A DNA stretch of 64,000 bases from Aspergillus flavus (taxonomy: Eukaryota; Ascomycota; Eurotiomycetes; Eurotiales; Aspergillaceae). Each line of letters opens with the position of its first letter. Within the stretch, counting starts at the first letter, position 1. The stretch is from the NCBI RefSeq assembly GCF_009017415.1, contig NC_092409.1, forward strand, positions 1,984,001 through 2,048,000. The letters run 5' to 3'. The position numbers and the translations under genes are program-made. A model generated the notes under the pieces. The model had not been told where the DNA came from, did no database searches, and saw only the letters and a program-made list of their open reading frames with translations. Shown piece after piece: positions 11,520 to 22,409 of the stretch.

Positions 11520-13613
11520 TCAGGGCAAGAAAACCGGATCCCAGAAGTTTGTAGGTAAAGACAAATCTAAGAAGTCACCAAAAAGCACGTCAATATCGGC
11601 GAACCCATCGGTCTCATAAACTTGCATGTTATTCTCTGGAGGGACCAACGATCCGTGAGGTGAGGGAATTTGTTGGGTAGCAGACACGTCAGCAAGTGGA
11701 TGGTCATCGCGCTGATAAGATGAGAGCGGTAAGACCGGCGCAGCACTTTGTGCGTTTGTAGGGTTAATGAGCGTGCTGCCAGGCGTCGGCGACTGCCTGT
11801 GAGCTTGTCTAGGGTTGTGGATACCAAGGTTTAACCCATCAATCTGGTGTAGGGCTTTTCGCCCTAGCCGTGCCATTGCTTCTGCAGAACACCAGGAGAT
11901 CCCTAAGGCTTCTAGAAGTGTACAGCAAGCTTCCAAGCTAGCTTTGGCCCGATCGAAATGGGTAATAAGCTTGCTCGAGCGAAACTGCTGATACGACACA
12001 CCCATAGATAGTGTGAGCGCATATGGAACAATGGGAATTGGAGGGAGATCCTGGGAGCATTCGGTGGCTACGATGGATTGTATTCGAATAGCAGAAAGAC
12101 CCTGCCGTATATATGAAGGTTTGGAGCCATCAGTGCGACCGGTCAACTTGTATCTGCATGAAAGGATGGCAACGGCATGGTAAAAAAGCTCGAGGAAGCC
12201 TAGTTTCTCATTTGACTTAGTGAGCAAGAAAAGACACAGTAATGGGCTGGCCGAGAGAGCTAAGTTTGATGAAAATTAGTACCCACCAAGAGTAACAAAG
12301 TCCAGATCCTCGCGAACATTATCGCCCATAATTTCTTCGAAAGTTGGAAACCCGGCCTCCCACCCTACTGTATGATCTGAAGTTGGCCTATAGAATGAAA
12401 TCACATGGGCGAGTAAATCGGAAATTGCAAACCAAGCATCAAATGCAGTCCTCGCATGGGAGGGTTTTAACCCGGGCTTCTCAATACCAATGTCCCGGTC
12501 TGCGAAGAGAACAGGACGACCGCCTATGCAAGCATGCATCTTGTCTAACGTCCACAAGCACCAAAAAAGGCCTGTTAAGGAGTCCCCTGGTACTTGGCCA
12601 GGACGGTCAAGATGCAAGCCGACCGTCTGAGCCTGGTGAATCGCCTGACAAAGGTGCATGGAGGCGGCTTCTGCCCCTTCATAGCCCTCACAATGCAAGG
12701 ACATCAGCGCCAAAGTGCGGATACGAGTAACTCGGTCAGTTTCAAGCCCTTCATTGAGAGCGACTACAAGGCCTCTGTACAATTCAGAGCAGAACTGGCG
12801 TGGCGTCATGACAGGCCCACTTGTGGCCAGCCGAAGCCAAGGATAGGCCGTTCGGTCTTTCGCAGCAACAAGGCATATAGCCCTCTCTAGAAACGCTGAT
12901 GTCATCCCCTCAGAATAGGCAAGAAGGAACGAATCCTTATTGACAAGTGGTAAAATATGATTAACCCTGGAGAAATAAATAGGAATCAAGCGATCTCGTG
13001 TCGAAAGAGGGAGGCGCTCACAAGCTTTCAAGGCATTTGCGTACCGCTGGTGTAATAATTTTGCCACAGATTGTGGCCCGAGAGGTTCAGATGGATTTCC
13101 TGGGGCAGTAGTATCTGCATCAGCAACTGTTTCTCTGCTTTCTGCATTGCTGTATGTAGCTGGTGAGCTGATCCAGAGTCCGATTCTGTCTCGAAGTTGA
13201 CTTTCACATGAGACGTCCAGTCTTTCCCGAATCACGGCTTCCGGATTAAGATCTCCCACAAAGCGCTCTGTCCGGTGGAAATCTGGAGAAATAGGGTGAA
13301 AGTTCCTTGGATTGAGTTGTAATCCAGTTGTCGGTGGATTAATTGATGAGTGTTTTGTAACATCGGGCTCATTTTGTTCGATCAGACAGGTAGGTTGATG
13401 TTGGTCTTGGGTGCTGCATGTACCTAAATGACGACAGCGTTTCTTTTCACACATTTAGTCGAGCCCAGTTGCTACTTCAATCGACTTTCCTCACATGCCA
13501 TGAAACCCATGCACGCATAGACGCACCTTTCTTCTTTGGCAATGGGCACACGCCCTCAAGGCTCTGGTGCGACGCCGCGATTGGGGTGTGTCAGCGAGCC
13601 ACGTCAGTTCCAT
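11520..13613 (-). CDS. Zn2Cys6-like fungal transcription factor (Fungal_trans domain)
   Basis: Exons 13613-13527, 13442-12287 and 12199-11520 give 640 aa. The N terminus carries a basic Cys motif, RACAHCQRRK spliced to KRCRHLGTC, that is the first half of a Gal4-type zinc cluster (C-x2-C-x6-C-x5-C), but the expected C-x2-C pair in the second half is missing; the next Cys comes ten residues later. Residues from about 165 to 400 fit the Fungal_trans regulatory domain (ERAICLVAAKDRTAYPW, ALMSLHCEGYEGAEAA, GLFWCLWTLDKMHACIGGRP). The C terminus is Pro/Ser-rich and ends in an acidic-aromatic stretch (DIDVLFGDFLDLSLP) typical of activation domains. Alternative donors at exon 1 exist but give worse Cys spacing. 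Target genes are unknown; no biosynthetic cluster is adjacent. Confidence 0.8.
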
Positions 13614-14244
13614 TTCGTAAGGTTGTGTACCAGTGACATAGATCAGGAACTTCAAAAATATAGGTAGTACTCCGTACAATGATTCTATGAAGTGGCATGT
13701 AGTGCGTCAAGTAGAGCGATGATGATATGCAATAGTAGCCATTGCGCTTTCTCCATTCCGATGATTGGTTCGAACTGATTTTAGGTCAAAGTCTAGCCAC
13801 CAACTACGTAGTACTGAGTCCCGTCACGGCCGGGGTGTAGACCAAGTATCCAAAAGAGGTTAGTCACTATACTTGGGTTTGGGACGCAGAATACACGGTA
13901 CCTAGTAGTACGTACTAGTGGTACCAACTATGGGACGACTTCAATCAAGTACTTCGTAAAGATTCTCGAATTAGTTACTAACGGAGGACGGAGTACTCCG
14001 TATGTGTCGGAGAATCTACCGTAGATGTCGTACTATCTAATCAATCCCGACTATGTACCAGTGCCACTGATTCTGGTTAGGTAGGTTTTCGAGATGATCC
14101 AGTCTAGTAATGTATTTACTTTTAAGGATGTATCCAAATCCAATACAATGTACAATACTCCGTATTGCTGTAAAAATGCCCGTGGACTAATTCCGCACTC
14201 GGGGCTAGTTGGCTCTTTTACCATATCGAGAATAGATTATAGTC

Positions 14245-14274
14245 ACGCGTCAGTCTACGCGATTCTTGACGCGT
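14245..14274. promoter_or_regulatory. Paired MCB (ACGCGT) boxes upstream of UNG1
   Basis: ACGCGT at 14245-14250 and again at 14269-14274, with ACGCGA between them at 14257, about 255-285 bp upstream of the UNG1 ATG. ACGCGT is the MluI cell-cycle box bound by MBF (Mbp1/Swi6 type) at G1/S genes. Presence of the hexamers is seen; binding is inferred. Confidence 0.6.
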
Positions 14275-14491
14275 TGCGTCCAGATTGTTGGTTAAACCAT
14301 CAGTAGTCCAGCATACTTCAGCTCTATATCCTGCGCGCATGCAACGGTGTTTCGTATTATATGACTCTCTTATCCGATTGACATCACCATTGTTGTCATC
14401 GCGCTCTCCAATTCTTACCGTACAACTTCACAGCCACAATTGGTCTCTGTTTTCTACGGCCTAAGGACGAGTCGATTGCCCCCCTAACCCC

Positions 14492-14494
<3 letters not shown>

Positions 14495-14526
<32 letters not shown>
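14495..14526. repeat. (AC)16 microsatellite in UNG1 5' leader
   Basis: Uninterrupted dinucleotide AC repeat ending three bases before the UNG1 start codon. Confidence 0.95.
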
Positions 14527-14528
<2 letters not shown>

Positions 14529-14529
14529 C

Positions 14530-15783
14530 ATGTCAAGTCCAGCAGGCCAAAAGCGCAGTGCTAGTCATTTAACTACCTCACCCGTCGATGCGAAGAAGCC
14601 CAAGAATGGTAGTATCACATCCTTCTTCGGTCCTCCCAAGGTGAAGACAGTTGAACCTAAATCAACGTCTTGCTCGTCCAGCTTCAATAAGCAAGGATGG
14701 GTAGCGTCGTTGACCCCGGAACAGAGGAAGCTCCTACAGCTTGAGATCGACACATTGGATGAGAGTTGGCTGGCTCAGCTGAAAGAGGAATTGGTGACAC
14801 CTGAGTTTCTAGCGTTGAAAGGTTTCCTCCAAAAAGAAAAGCAATCGGGAGTCAAAATGTTTCCGCCGGAGAACGAAATATATTCCTGGTACAGTGCCGG
14901 TATGGTCATTTCTGATGGTACAAGTATACTTACGCTGCCCTAGGTCTCGCCATACGCCCCTTCACAAGGTGAAAGTGGTGATTGTCGGACAAGATCCCTA
15001 TCACAATCATAACCAGGCTCATGGCTTAGCATTTTCTGTTCGACCTCCGACTCCAGCTCCTCCCTCCCTAGTCAATATCTACACAGGTATCAAAAATGAC
15101 TACCCGTCCTTTCAACGACCACCTAACAAAGGAGGGCTTCTGACACCATGGGCTGAGCGTGGAGTATTGCTTCTTAATACCTGTCTAACAGTCCGTGCAC
15201 ACCAAGCTGCTAGTCACTCAAACAAAGGATGGGAACGGTTTACACAGAAAGCAATTGACATTGTAGCTAGAGTGCGATCTCACGGAGTTGTCTTTCTTGC
15301 ATGGGGTACACCCGCTGGGAAGCGTGTGGCAGGTATTAACCGACAGAAGCATTACGTACTTCAATCGGTTCATCCTAGCCCACTCAGTGCATCCAGGGGC
15401 TTTGTGAGTATAAACTCCTCATATCTTTTGTGTGGCATTGGCTCCACCCTTCTCTCTGAGTACAACTGACAAAGATTTGTAATTAGTTCACCAATGGACA
15501 TTTTAAAAAATGTAACGAGTGGCTGGCTGAACGTTACGGTCCAGATGAGGCCATTGATTGGAGCCTGACTTCGAAAACAAAGACTACCACCCCTCTCGCT
15601 ACTATTCAAAGCCCCTCCGCCTCCGTTGACAAACTAGCAGACTCTGTTGCAAAGCGATCTGAATCTCGAGCCCCAGAGTTGGCTGACATGATCACGCAGC
15701 CCTTGGAGCTCCAAAATACAGATGAGTTTGATGATGATACCGATGCCCTCGAAGCTCTAGCAGCCGCAGAGACAGCGAGCTAA
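14530..15783 (+). CDS. UNG1: Uracil-DNA glycosylase, family 1
   Basis: Exons 14530-14888, 14944-15403 and 15487-15783 join in frame to 371 aa. Family-1 UDG signatures are intact: [19 protein letters not shown] with the catalytic Asp, LLLNTCLTV, and HPSPLSA with the catalytic His and the minor-groove loop. It removes uracil from DNA to start base-excision repair. Near the N terminus, NGSITSFFG (about residues 27-35) resembles a PCNA-interacting (PIP) box with Asn in place of Gln, as in the nuclear form of human UNG. After the catalytic domain a 90-residue acidic, Ser-rich tail is present that is longer than in bacterial enzymes. Intron 2 (GTGAGT, CTGAC) falls inside the motif after the HPSPLSA loop. 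The promoter holds paired MCB boxes, fitting S-phase expression. Confidence 0.95.
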
Positions 15784-16638
15784 ACGTGTGGAGTTAACTC
15801 AAACGATGCCAGCTTTGGTGCTTTTGTTCTACCTATTGGGAGCAGGATACAAATTATGTGAGGTCATGATCAACGTTCCTCGGCGTCGCTTGGAGTTCTT
15901 GTGCATACATGTTCGGTTTCGACATGTACTAGAATTGTAATCTACACCTTTAAAGCTTTTAACATTTTTCCCCCTTTGGCGTGCTATATAGTAGATCGTA
16001 GGCCTTGCATTATACACTTCAATCGCGAGGCAATCTTGCTACCTCCCCCTAAACATTTCTGAATGTCGTTCTCTGAGGCAGCCCTCGATATCTAGAGAGA
16101 TTACACAGGGAATCTCTTGATGCCAATAACTAATATGCATAGGGGTGAGCTTTGAGCCCTTCCCAATGCTCACCGGTGTTATGGAGAGTACGGGACAGCT
16201 GGCTTGGCCATTAAGAACCGGCATGCAAGATAGGAACAGTGGAACACAGCTCAGCGGTGCCAGAACTTCAGTAGACGGTGATAACTAGTAACCTATCGAG
16301 TATAGCATGAGGAGTTACTATACTCAACTAGAGTGTATCGGACCCATTACGGTGATTTACAGTCTTTAAAGGTAACTTTAAAGTCATGCGTTAGGGTACA
16401 CAACTGACAAGTTGTTTCCCCAGCTTTTCCAAAGTATAAGAGGGGGGTTTAAAAATCTACCCAAAAATTGAGCCAAGAAGGTTCAGGTTTAGTACGGCTG
16501 AGCTGCGAGCGCGCGAGAAGCTTGCGCGTAGGATAGAACAACAGTTTCCTAAGCCGGAAGTAGCTGCGATTGCTCAAACTGCTGGTAGAATACAAGAATT
16601 CACATAAATATGGATCAAACTATCAGGCCAAATGAAAT
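15784..16638. other. Intergenic region between convergent UNG1 and PDI genes
   Basis: 855 bp. Nothing recognised beyond probable 3' UTRs. Confidence 0.6.
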
Positions 16639-18399
16639 TTACAATTCATCATGCTCAGACTTGTCATCGCTAGTAGCAGCAGGAGTTTCGGTCTCGTCAG
16701 AAGCGGCCCGAGTCTCGGTGGCATCGCCACTCTCCTGTTCTTTCTTCGGATCAACTTCAAGAGCATCGACCTTGTGCTTGCCATTCTCCTTGACAAAGTT
16801 GGCGAGATCCTCCACCGTGCGAGAGCCTTCATATTCAACTGGGGAGTCCTTGGCGCCGGCAGCGAAGAGCTTAATAGTAGGAAATCCTGTAATGGAGTCG
16901 GGGACATCGTTGGCCGTTGCGTCAATTTTGGCGATGGTAACTTCAGGAATATCCTTGTAAAGGCTTGCAAGTTCCTCGTACTTCGGGGCAAGGCTATTCA
17001 AGGTTTAATTGGGTATTCGCAAGCGAGAGTGGATATAATTCGTTGTAGAGAAAGAGGGGGAAAACTTACGCCTTGCAGTGTCCGCACCATGGCGCATAAA
17101 ATTCGAGAAGGACGTCCTTCTCGTTGTCAAGGACGAGATCCTTATAGGAATGCGCGACAACAACAGTAACCGGACCTTCCTGAGTCTCAGGAATAGCCTC
17201 AGACTTAATGCTTGGCTCTACTTTATCATCAAGAACGTCTTGGATGAATTTACCGATATCCTTGGCCTTGACTTCCTTCGACTGGTCATAAGGATACTTG
17301 GCGTTCTTTTCAGGGTCTTGAATAGCGAATGCAGGGAACTTGGAGGGGTCAAGGTTGAGATTGCCTGCATGAGCGCCGTACAACTTGGCGTCAATGGTGA
17401 CAATATTGATGGAACCCTTGTGTTTCTCGGCGATGGACTTGAACTCCTCGGTGAACTGCTCACGCTCTTCTTTGGTTTCGGCGAAAATGTACGCCAGTGG
17501 AATGCCAGCCTTAACCAAACCCATGTCAGAAACTCATGATTATTTACTAAACGTTGTGAAGCGATATTGAGATTGTGTCTTGTGACATACCGTTATATAT
17601 CCGGAGTAAGTCTCTGGGCCCAGCTCGCCCACCAAGGGGGTACTGGCAGTCTTGACCCAACTGAGGAGGGCATCCTGTTCAATCTCTCCATCATAAGTAG
17701 CTTTCTTTTCATCGAAGTCTTTATAGAGAACAATCGAAGGTTGCTTAACACCTTCTGCCTTAGCGATCGATGCATCACTTGTGGCGGCGAAGAGGTAGTT
17801 GTCTCTCTGTGACTCGGCAAAAGTGGTGAATATATCATTGGCAGTCTGGTCGTCAGACGCGATATAACCAATAACGACAATCTTGTCCATAGTCTTGATC
17901 TCTTCGAGGTTTTCTGGGGTGACAGGGGACACAGCAGGTAGTGACTGCTTGACCATGTATGAAACAATCCTATGATACTAGCGTCAATATTATTTGAGCA
18001 AGGCTAACAAACAGGTGACACTTACGCCTCGGTCTGACGAGCTCCCTGATAAGGCTTAACAGCGTCAAGGCCACGGAAAATCTTCAGCGTGGGGTAACCT
18101 TCAACACCTTGGTCCCTACAAAGAGCCTCTTCCTCGGTGCAATCAACCTTGACCAGCGGAATGTTCTTTTCCTTTAACTCAGTGGCGGCCTGCTCGTATT
18201 TCGGAGCGAGAGCCTTGCAATGGCCACACCAGGGAGCAAAAAACTCGGCCAAAACTAGGTCATGCTCCTTGACGAAAGTTTCGAATGTGTCCCCGGTGAG
18301 CGAGACCACATCGGAGGGAGCTTCGGCAGTCGCATCGGCAGCAGAAGCTACAGCAGAAGCCCCTAGAAGGCTCAAGATCCAAGGTGCGAAAGTCCGCAT
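16639..18399 (-). CDS. PDI1: Protein disulfide isomerase
   Basis: Four exons (18399-18026, 17969-17591, 17509-17070, 16993-16639) give 515 aa. An N-terminal signal peptide (cleavage near residue 20, ASA) is followed by a thioredoxin domain with active site WCGHC (Cys58, Cys61), two redox-inactive thioredoxin-like domains, a second catalytic domain with WCGHC (Cys393, Cys396), an acidic tail and the ER-retention signal HDEL at the C terminus. This a-b-b'-a' layout and length are those of Pdi1. The enzyme forms and rearranges disulfides in secretory proteins and serves as a subunit in ER mannosidase complexes. Intron 3 falls exactly in the second CGHCKA motif. Intron positions are phase-consistent throughout. 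Confidence 0.96.
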
Positions 18400-20474
18400 G
18401 GTGTCGCGAATTTGTCAAGTGTGACAATATCCAAAGGATGACGCGCTGTACTGTCTATGGGGACAGCAGGGTATGGAGAATACTAGTAGTACCCTTTGAA
18501 AGAAAGCAGCAAGTGACGTCTGCACTTCCCAATCTTCCTCTGTCAGAAGACAACGAACAGAGGGGGATTGTTTAATTAATCAAGATGCAACGAGGGTTTA
18601 AAAAGAAAAAGATGGGAAGGAGTGGGAGGTGAATAGGTAAAGCCTAGTTAAGTAGTGGGCTTTGTATGGGAAGGAGTTAAGGACAGTTTGTTCTTTCTGC
18701 AGTCAGCTGGTGTCTGGGCAACCTGACTGGTCTGTTGGGGCCCGCCTCGAATGGACACACAGCAAGGGACTGACTACCTGTAAGAAGTTCAGGTACCACC
18801 CTAACTACTAGCGTCGGGAAGCGCCCCATAGTGCGGCGGCACCTCAATAGTGGCCGCTGGGCAATACTGGGGACGCCACTTCTGAGTATTTCACCTAACC
18901 TCTCACCCATGGATCCGGTGATTTTAAAATAGTGTTTTTATTGTTATTATCCGTAGGAGATTTCAGGACATATTGGTTTGCTGCTGGCCTACGAAGTAAG
19001 TATTAGCTAATTGACAAGTGAGACATACAGTTATTGCTTTCTAGCTCTGTATGTGCCTTGTGTCCTAAGGGAGGGAATGAAAATCACTACCATTCATCAG
19101 CTGCTGGTGTAACGAGTGGAATGCTTGGAAGTGGGGATATACTTTAGCTCACTATATTATTGTATACATATACCAGAGTCCATACATATCCAAGACCAAG
19201 TAGTTCCAATGTTACCTTTTTGTATCAAGGAAAACAATTTTTAACTTACATTTACACTTACCATTATATAAGAAGTGTCTATGCTTATATATATAATTTT
19301 TTATTTATAAAAACCTTGTATTTGAGCTGGGCAATGATCAACCATAAGTCTATAGGTAGTAACTGTACAGAGTAGTTAGCAATGCTTTGACATGCAACAT
19401 GCACTCAGATACAGATGTTTTTATCCTGTAAATGTGCCATTTAATCAACTACTGAAGAGATATTTATCCTCTTTGCTGCCTTCCTTTATCATGGGTCATT
19501 CATACTACTCGTCAATCACAGTCCCAGGAAAAGCGGCGTTTCCATATATTCTCTCCATATCAGATAGCCAAATGAAGGTGTTGGTTTGGTTTGTATTTGA
19601 TATATAACTCAAGAAATGGGTTTTATTGAGAAGATGGGGTGGGCCCCGGGGGGGGGGGGGGGGTGGGTATCAAGTGTGTATAAAATCACATATTAGAGCA
19701 TGTTATTGTGCCAGAAGTAATGATGCATTTTCAATATATCAATTATAGGTATAAAATAGTATAAGGCGTCAAGGATAGGATCCCAAGAGAAAATGTCCAT
19801 ATGTACTAGAACCGTTTATCGAGTAGATACCTATTCTTTTCTTTGGGGGTTTTTTTTTATCTTTCTTCCTTTCCACTCTTCTTTCGCATTCTCTCCGAGG
19901 AATTGTATCTCTATGTTCTACAGTATATAGGTTTCTCATAGAAATACTATTAAGCTATAACTTACGTTGAACCATGGCCGACCAACCATCAGTTGGCAGG
20001 TGGGTTGAATGAATACTACTAGTGGTACTACTAGGTGACACCTACCTGATAGTGGTAGGGTTACCTTTTCTCGGCCCATTATTTCCTAACGGACTCCGTA
20101 GCTTCATATCCCACTTATTATGCGCATACTCCGGATTAATCGTAATATACACGTATTCTGCATGAGATACCACACGCAAAAACACCTCTCGTGTTGATTC
20201 AGTAGCCAGTTTCTATAAACCGTGACCTCCAGTTCCTGCCCCCTGCCCTAGCTAGAGATGAGACAAAATATTACACGTCTGTCCTCCTACGGCATACTAA
20301 CCACGTTGCAGGACAGCCCATAAATGTGCTCCTGTGCTATTGTTGGCAGTCTGAGACAGAAATGGGATAAGTAGGAACGGAAACAACAGCACAAACCTCT
20401 TGTCTATTCGACCCATGATACCCCGATCACATTCAAGTACATGCTGGTGTAAGAAGGGCTAATGTTTTTAATCA
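18400..20474. other. Intergenic region, 2.1 kb
   Basis: PDI promoter on the left, 3' side of ATG22 on the right. AT-rich from about 19140 to 19960 with a G homopolymer at 19648-19663. Small open frames at 19160-19607 are of low complexity and not convincing genes. Confidence 0.6.
19648..19663. repeat. G16 homopolymer
   Basis: Sixteen consecutive G on the plus strand after GGGCCCC. Prone to length polymorphism and assembly error. Confidence 0.9.
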
Positions 20475-22409
20475 TCACTCACTCTGCACTACAGCGCTTT
20501 CACTATCGTTCCGATCACAAGGCACCGCTCCATAGGTAGGCGCATTGAGTTCTTGACTACCTTCCAACTCTGCTGACAATGCAAGCGCGTCCCTTTTTCC
20601 GCGGTCAACATCCACAAGGAGCATGAGCGGCAGTGGGAGCAGTATCAGAATAGCAAGGAAGACAAATGCAGGCCTAATCTCCCCATAGCGGTCTGTGACT
20701 ATGCCAACGACAGCTGGGCCAAAGATGCTCGAGCCCTTGTCGGTGATAGCGTACAAGGCGTAAAAGGCTGCTTCATACCCAGGGGGTATCAGTTCCCCAA
20801 AAAAGCTTCGGCAATATGAAGATAGCCCACCCATAACCAGACCGTACACGATGCTGAGAGGGAACATTTCCCATGGCTGCTGGAGGCCAAGAAATCCCAA
20901 ATCTCTAATTGCTGGAATGAATCCAAGAAGGCCATAGAGTGGTACAAGTTCAAACAAGATAATGCATGCGATGATAGTCTGTGATGCGCGAAGATTGAGC
21001 AGCCGAGATATATAACTCCAGGAAAAGGCACCAAATACCCCAGCAAGCATTGCGACAACGTTGATCATACCCAATGCGGCAGGCTGCATGCCCAGCTGAG
21101 TTTTAGCAAAAAGAACGGCTGTGCCACTAACAGTGGCAATTCCATCGCTTAAAAGAAACCACGATGCAAGGAATAACATGATATCTTTCAGGCGTCGTGT
21201 CCGAATCACAGTACGACCCAGTGACTTCCAAGCATGAATGATATATCCAGGCCATGAGTGTTGTTTTCCGTCTTGAGCACACGATAGTGGTGGACCGGGA
21301 CGGGGCCGTAGCCAAAGTGCTGCCGGTATCGTGAAAACAAACCACCACAGTCCAATCACAAAGAGGACAAGTCGCAATGAGAACGTCGTTTGATGAGTGC
21401 TGATGACAACCAGAATGCAAACTATCTGTAATAAGACAGCACCGATATAACCAATTCCAATTCCATATGAAGATATTCTCGTGGAGAGTTCCAACTCTAG
21501 CGATGTATCTGCGAGAGAGACACGGGCTGCATTCTCTGTAATTGTTCCATTGTCGACTTGGGCGGAGCGAAGCAATGGAGTTGTGACGTTATTCACATCG
21601 TGGGAAGTGTTACCCCAGGTATCGTCACCCATTGCACCCTGACGGGATATTTCATTGCGGCCCCTAAGTAAAGATGGATGGTAGCGAACTAAAAGCGGTA
21701 GGAACGAATTCAAGAGTACAAAGGACGCTCCAAAACAGGTATTTGCTATAATTGCAAAAAGAGCCCCAAGGAGGTAGAGCTTTGGTACAACTGAGAGAAA
21801 TGACATTGTGGAAATGGAGCCAACGAGAGCGAACGTCAACAAGAAGACTTTTCGATAAGTCCCATGGTCTGCAGCACCTGACATTGATATTATCAGAACG
21901 GCTTGGACTAAGACACTCACTGAGAATGTATACATGGCGAAGCTAGCAGTATTAACCTCTACGCCAAAAATGTAGACAACACACTGGCTTGCACCTGGTA
22001 CATCTCGACCATAGCGCAATGCATTGATAAGGGTTTGGCTCAATGTCTCATGTGGCGATAACTGCTTCGGAGCTTTCCAAGTTGCCTGACATGGAGTTAC
22101 TTTGTCTGAAAGAAGGACGCCGCGATCTCGAGCCATTTGCTCTAGCGTAATAGGGAGGAAAGAGCCTAGGTTGTAGACAGAGATTAGACGAGCCACAAAG
22201 AAAGCTGACAGAGGTAAATTCAGTCGGATACGTTGCTCGGCGTCGTACATACCCATGGCACATACTGTGAAAACTTCAGCTGCCCAGCTATAGCTATACC
22301 ACCCAGCAAGCTCCTTCCTACTTGTCGGACGCGTATCATCTCCCGGGTACTGCGGAGGCGACAGCCCTTCATCTTCCCGCATACTGCTTCTGGGATAAGT
22401 CATGGACAT
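20475..22409 (-). CDS. ATG22: Autophagy-related vacuolar transporter Atg22
   Basis: Two exons, 22409-22253 and 22165-20475, give 615 aa. The 87-nt intron (GTATGT, CTAC near AG) is stop-free and in frame; removing it joins VFTVCAMG to SFLPITLEQ, the conserved Atg22 helix 1 and loop, whereas reading through inserts 29 residues in the first membrane segment. About a dozen membrane helices of the major facilitator type follow, with Atg22 signatures [28 protein letters not shown] and [10 protein letters not shown] and the C-terminal helix before DVDRGKRDA. The long hydrophilic loop at about residues 215-280 is usual in fungal homologues. Known role: export of amino acids from the vacuole after breakdown of autophagic bodies. 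No signal peptide is needed. Confidence 0.93.
   Translation of the reverse strand: MSMTYPRSSMREDEGLSPPQYPGDDTRPTSRKELAGWYSYSWAAEVFTVCAMGMYDAEQRIRLNLPLSAFFVARLISVYNLGSFLPITLEQMARDRGVLLSDKVTPCQATWKAPKQLSPHETLSQTLINALRYGRDVPGASQCVVYIFGVEVNTASFAMYTFSVSVLVQAVLIISMSGAADHGTYRKVFLLTFALVGSISTMSFLSVVPKLYLLGALFAIIANTCFGASFVLLNSFLPLLVRYHPSLLRGRNEISRQGAMGDDTWGNTSHDVNNVTTPLLRSAQVDNGTITENAARVSLADTSLELELSTRISSYGIGIGYIGAVLLQIVCILVVISTHQTTFSLRLVLFVIGLWWFVFTIPAALWLRPRPGPPLSCAQDGKQHSWPGYIIHAWKSLGRTVIRTRRLKDIMLFLASWFLLSDGIATVSGTAVLFAKTQLGMQPAALGMINVVAMLAGVFGAFSWSYISRLLNLRASQTIIACIILFELVPLYGLLGFIPAIRDLGFLGLQQPWEMFPLSIVYGLVMGGLSSYCRSFFGELIPPGYEAAFYALYAITDKGSSIFGPAVVGIVTDRYGEIRPAFVFLAILILLPLPLMLLVDVDRGKRDALALSAELEGSQELNAPTYGAVPCDRNDSESAVVQSE

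Larger units (their letters stand above)
13614..14529. other. Divergent promoter, transcription factor / UNG1
   Basis: 916 bp. Contains three TACTCCGTA motifs (13668, 13994, 14157), two ACGCGT boxes (14245, 14269) and an (AC)n tract ending just before the UNG1 start codon. No open frame worth calling. Confidence 0.6.

Noticed and set aside
12260..12286. Short 27-nt intron between exons 2 and 3 of the transcription factor
   Set aside because: Frame works but the length is below the practical minimum; the 87-nt version ending at CTAG (12200) also keeps frame and has a good branch site.
18514..18520. TGACGTC upstream of PDI as an unfolded-protein response element
   Set aside because: Only a CRE-like half fits; it does not match the fungal HacA consensus well enough to call.
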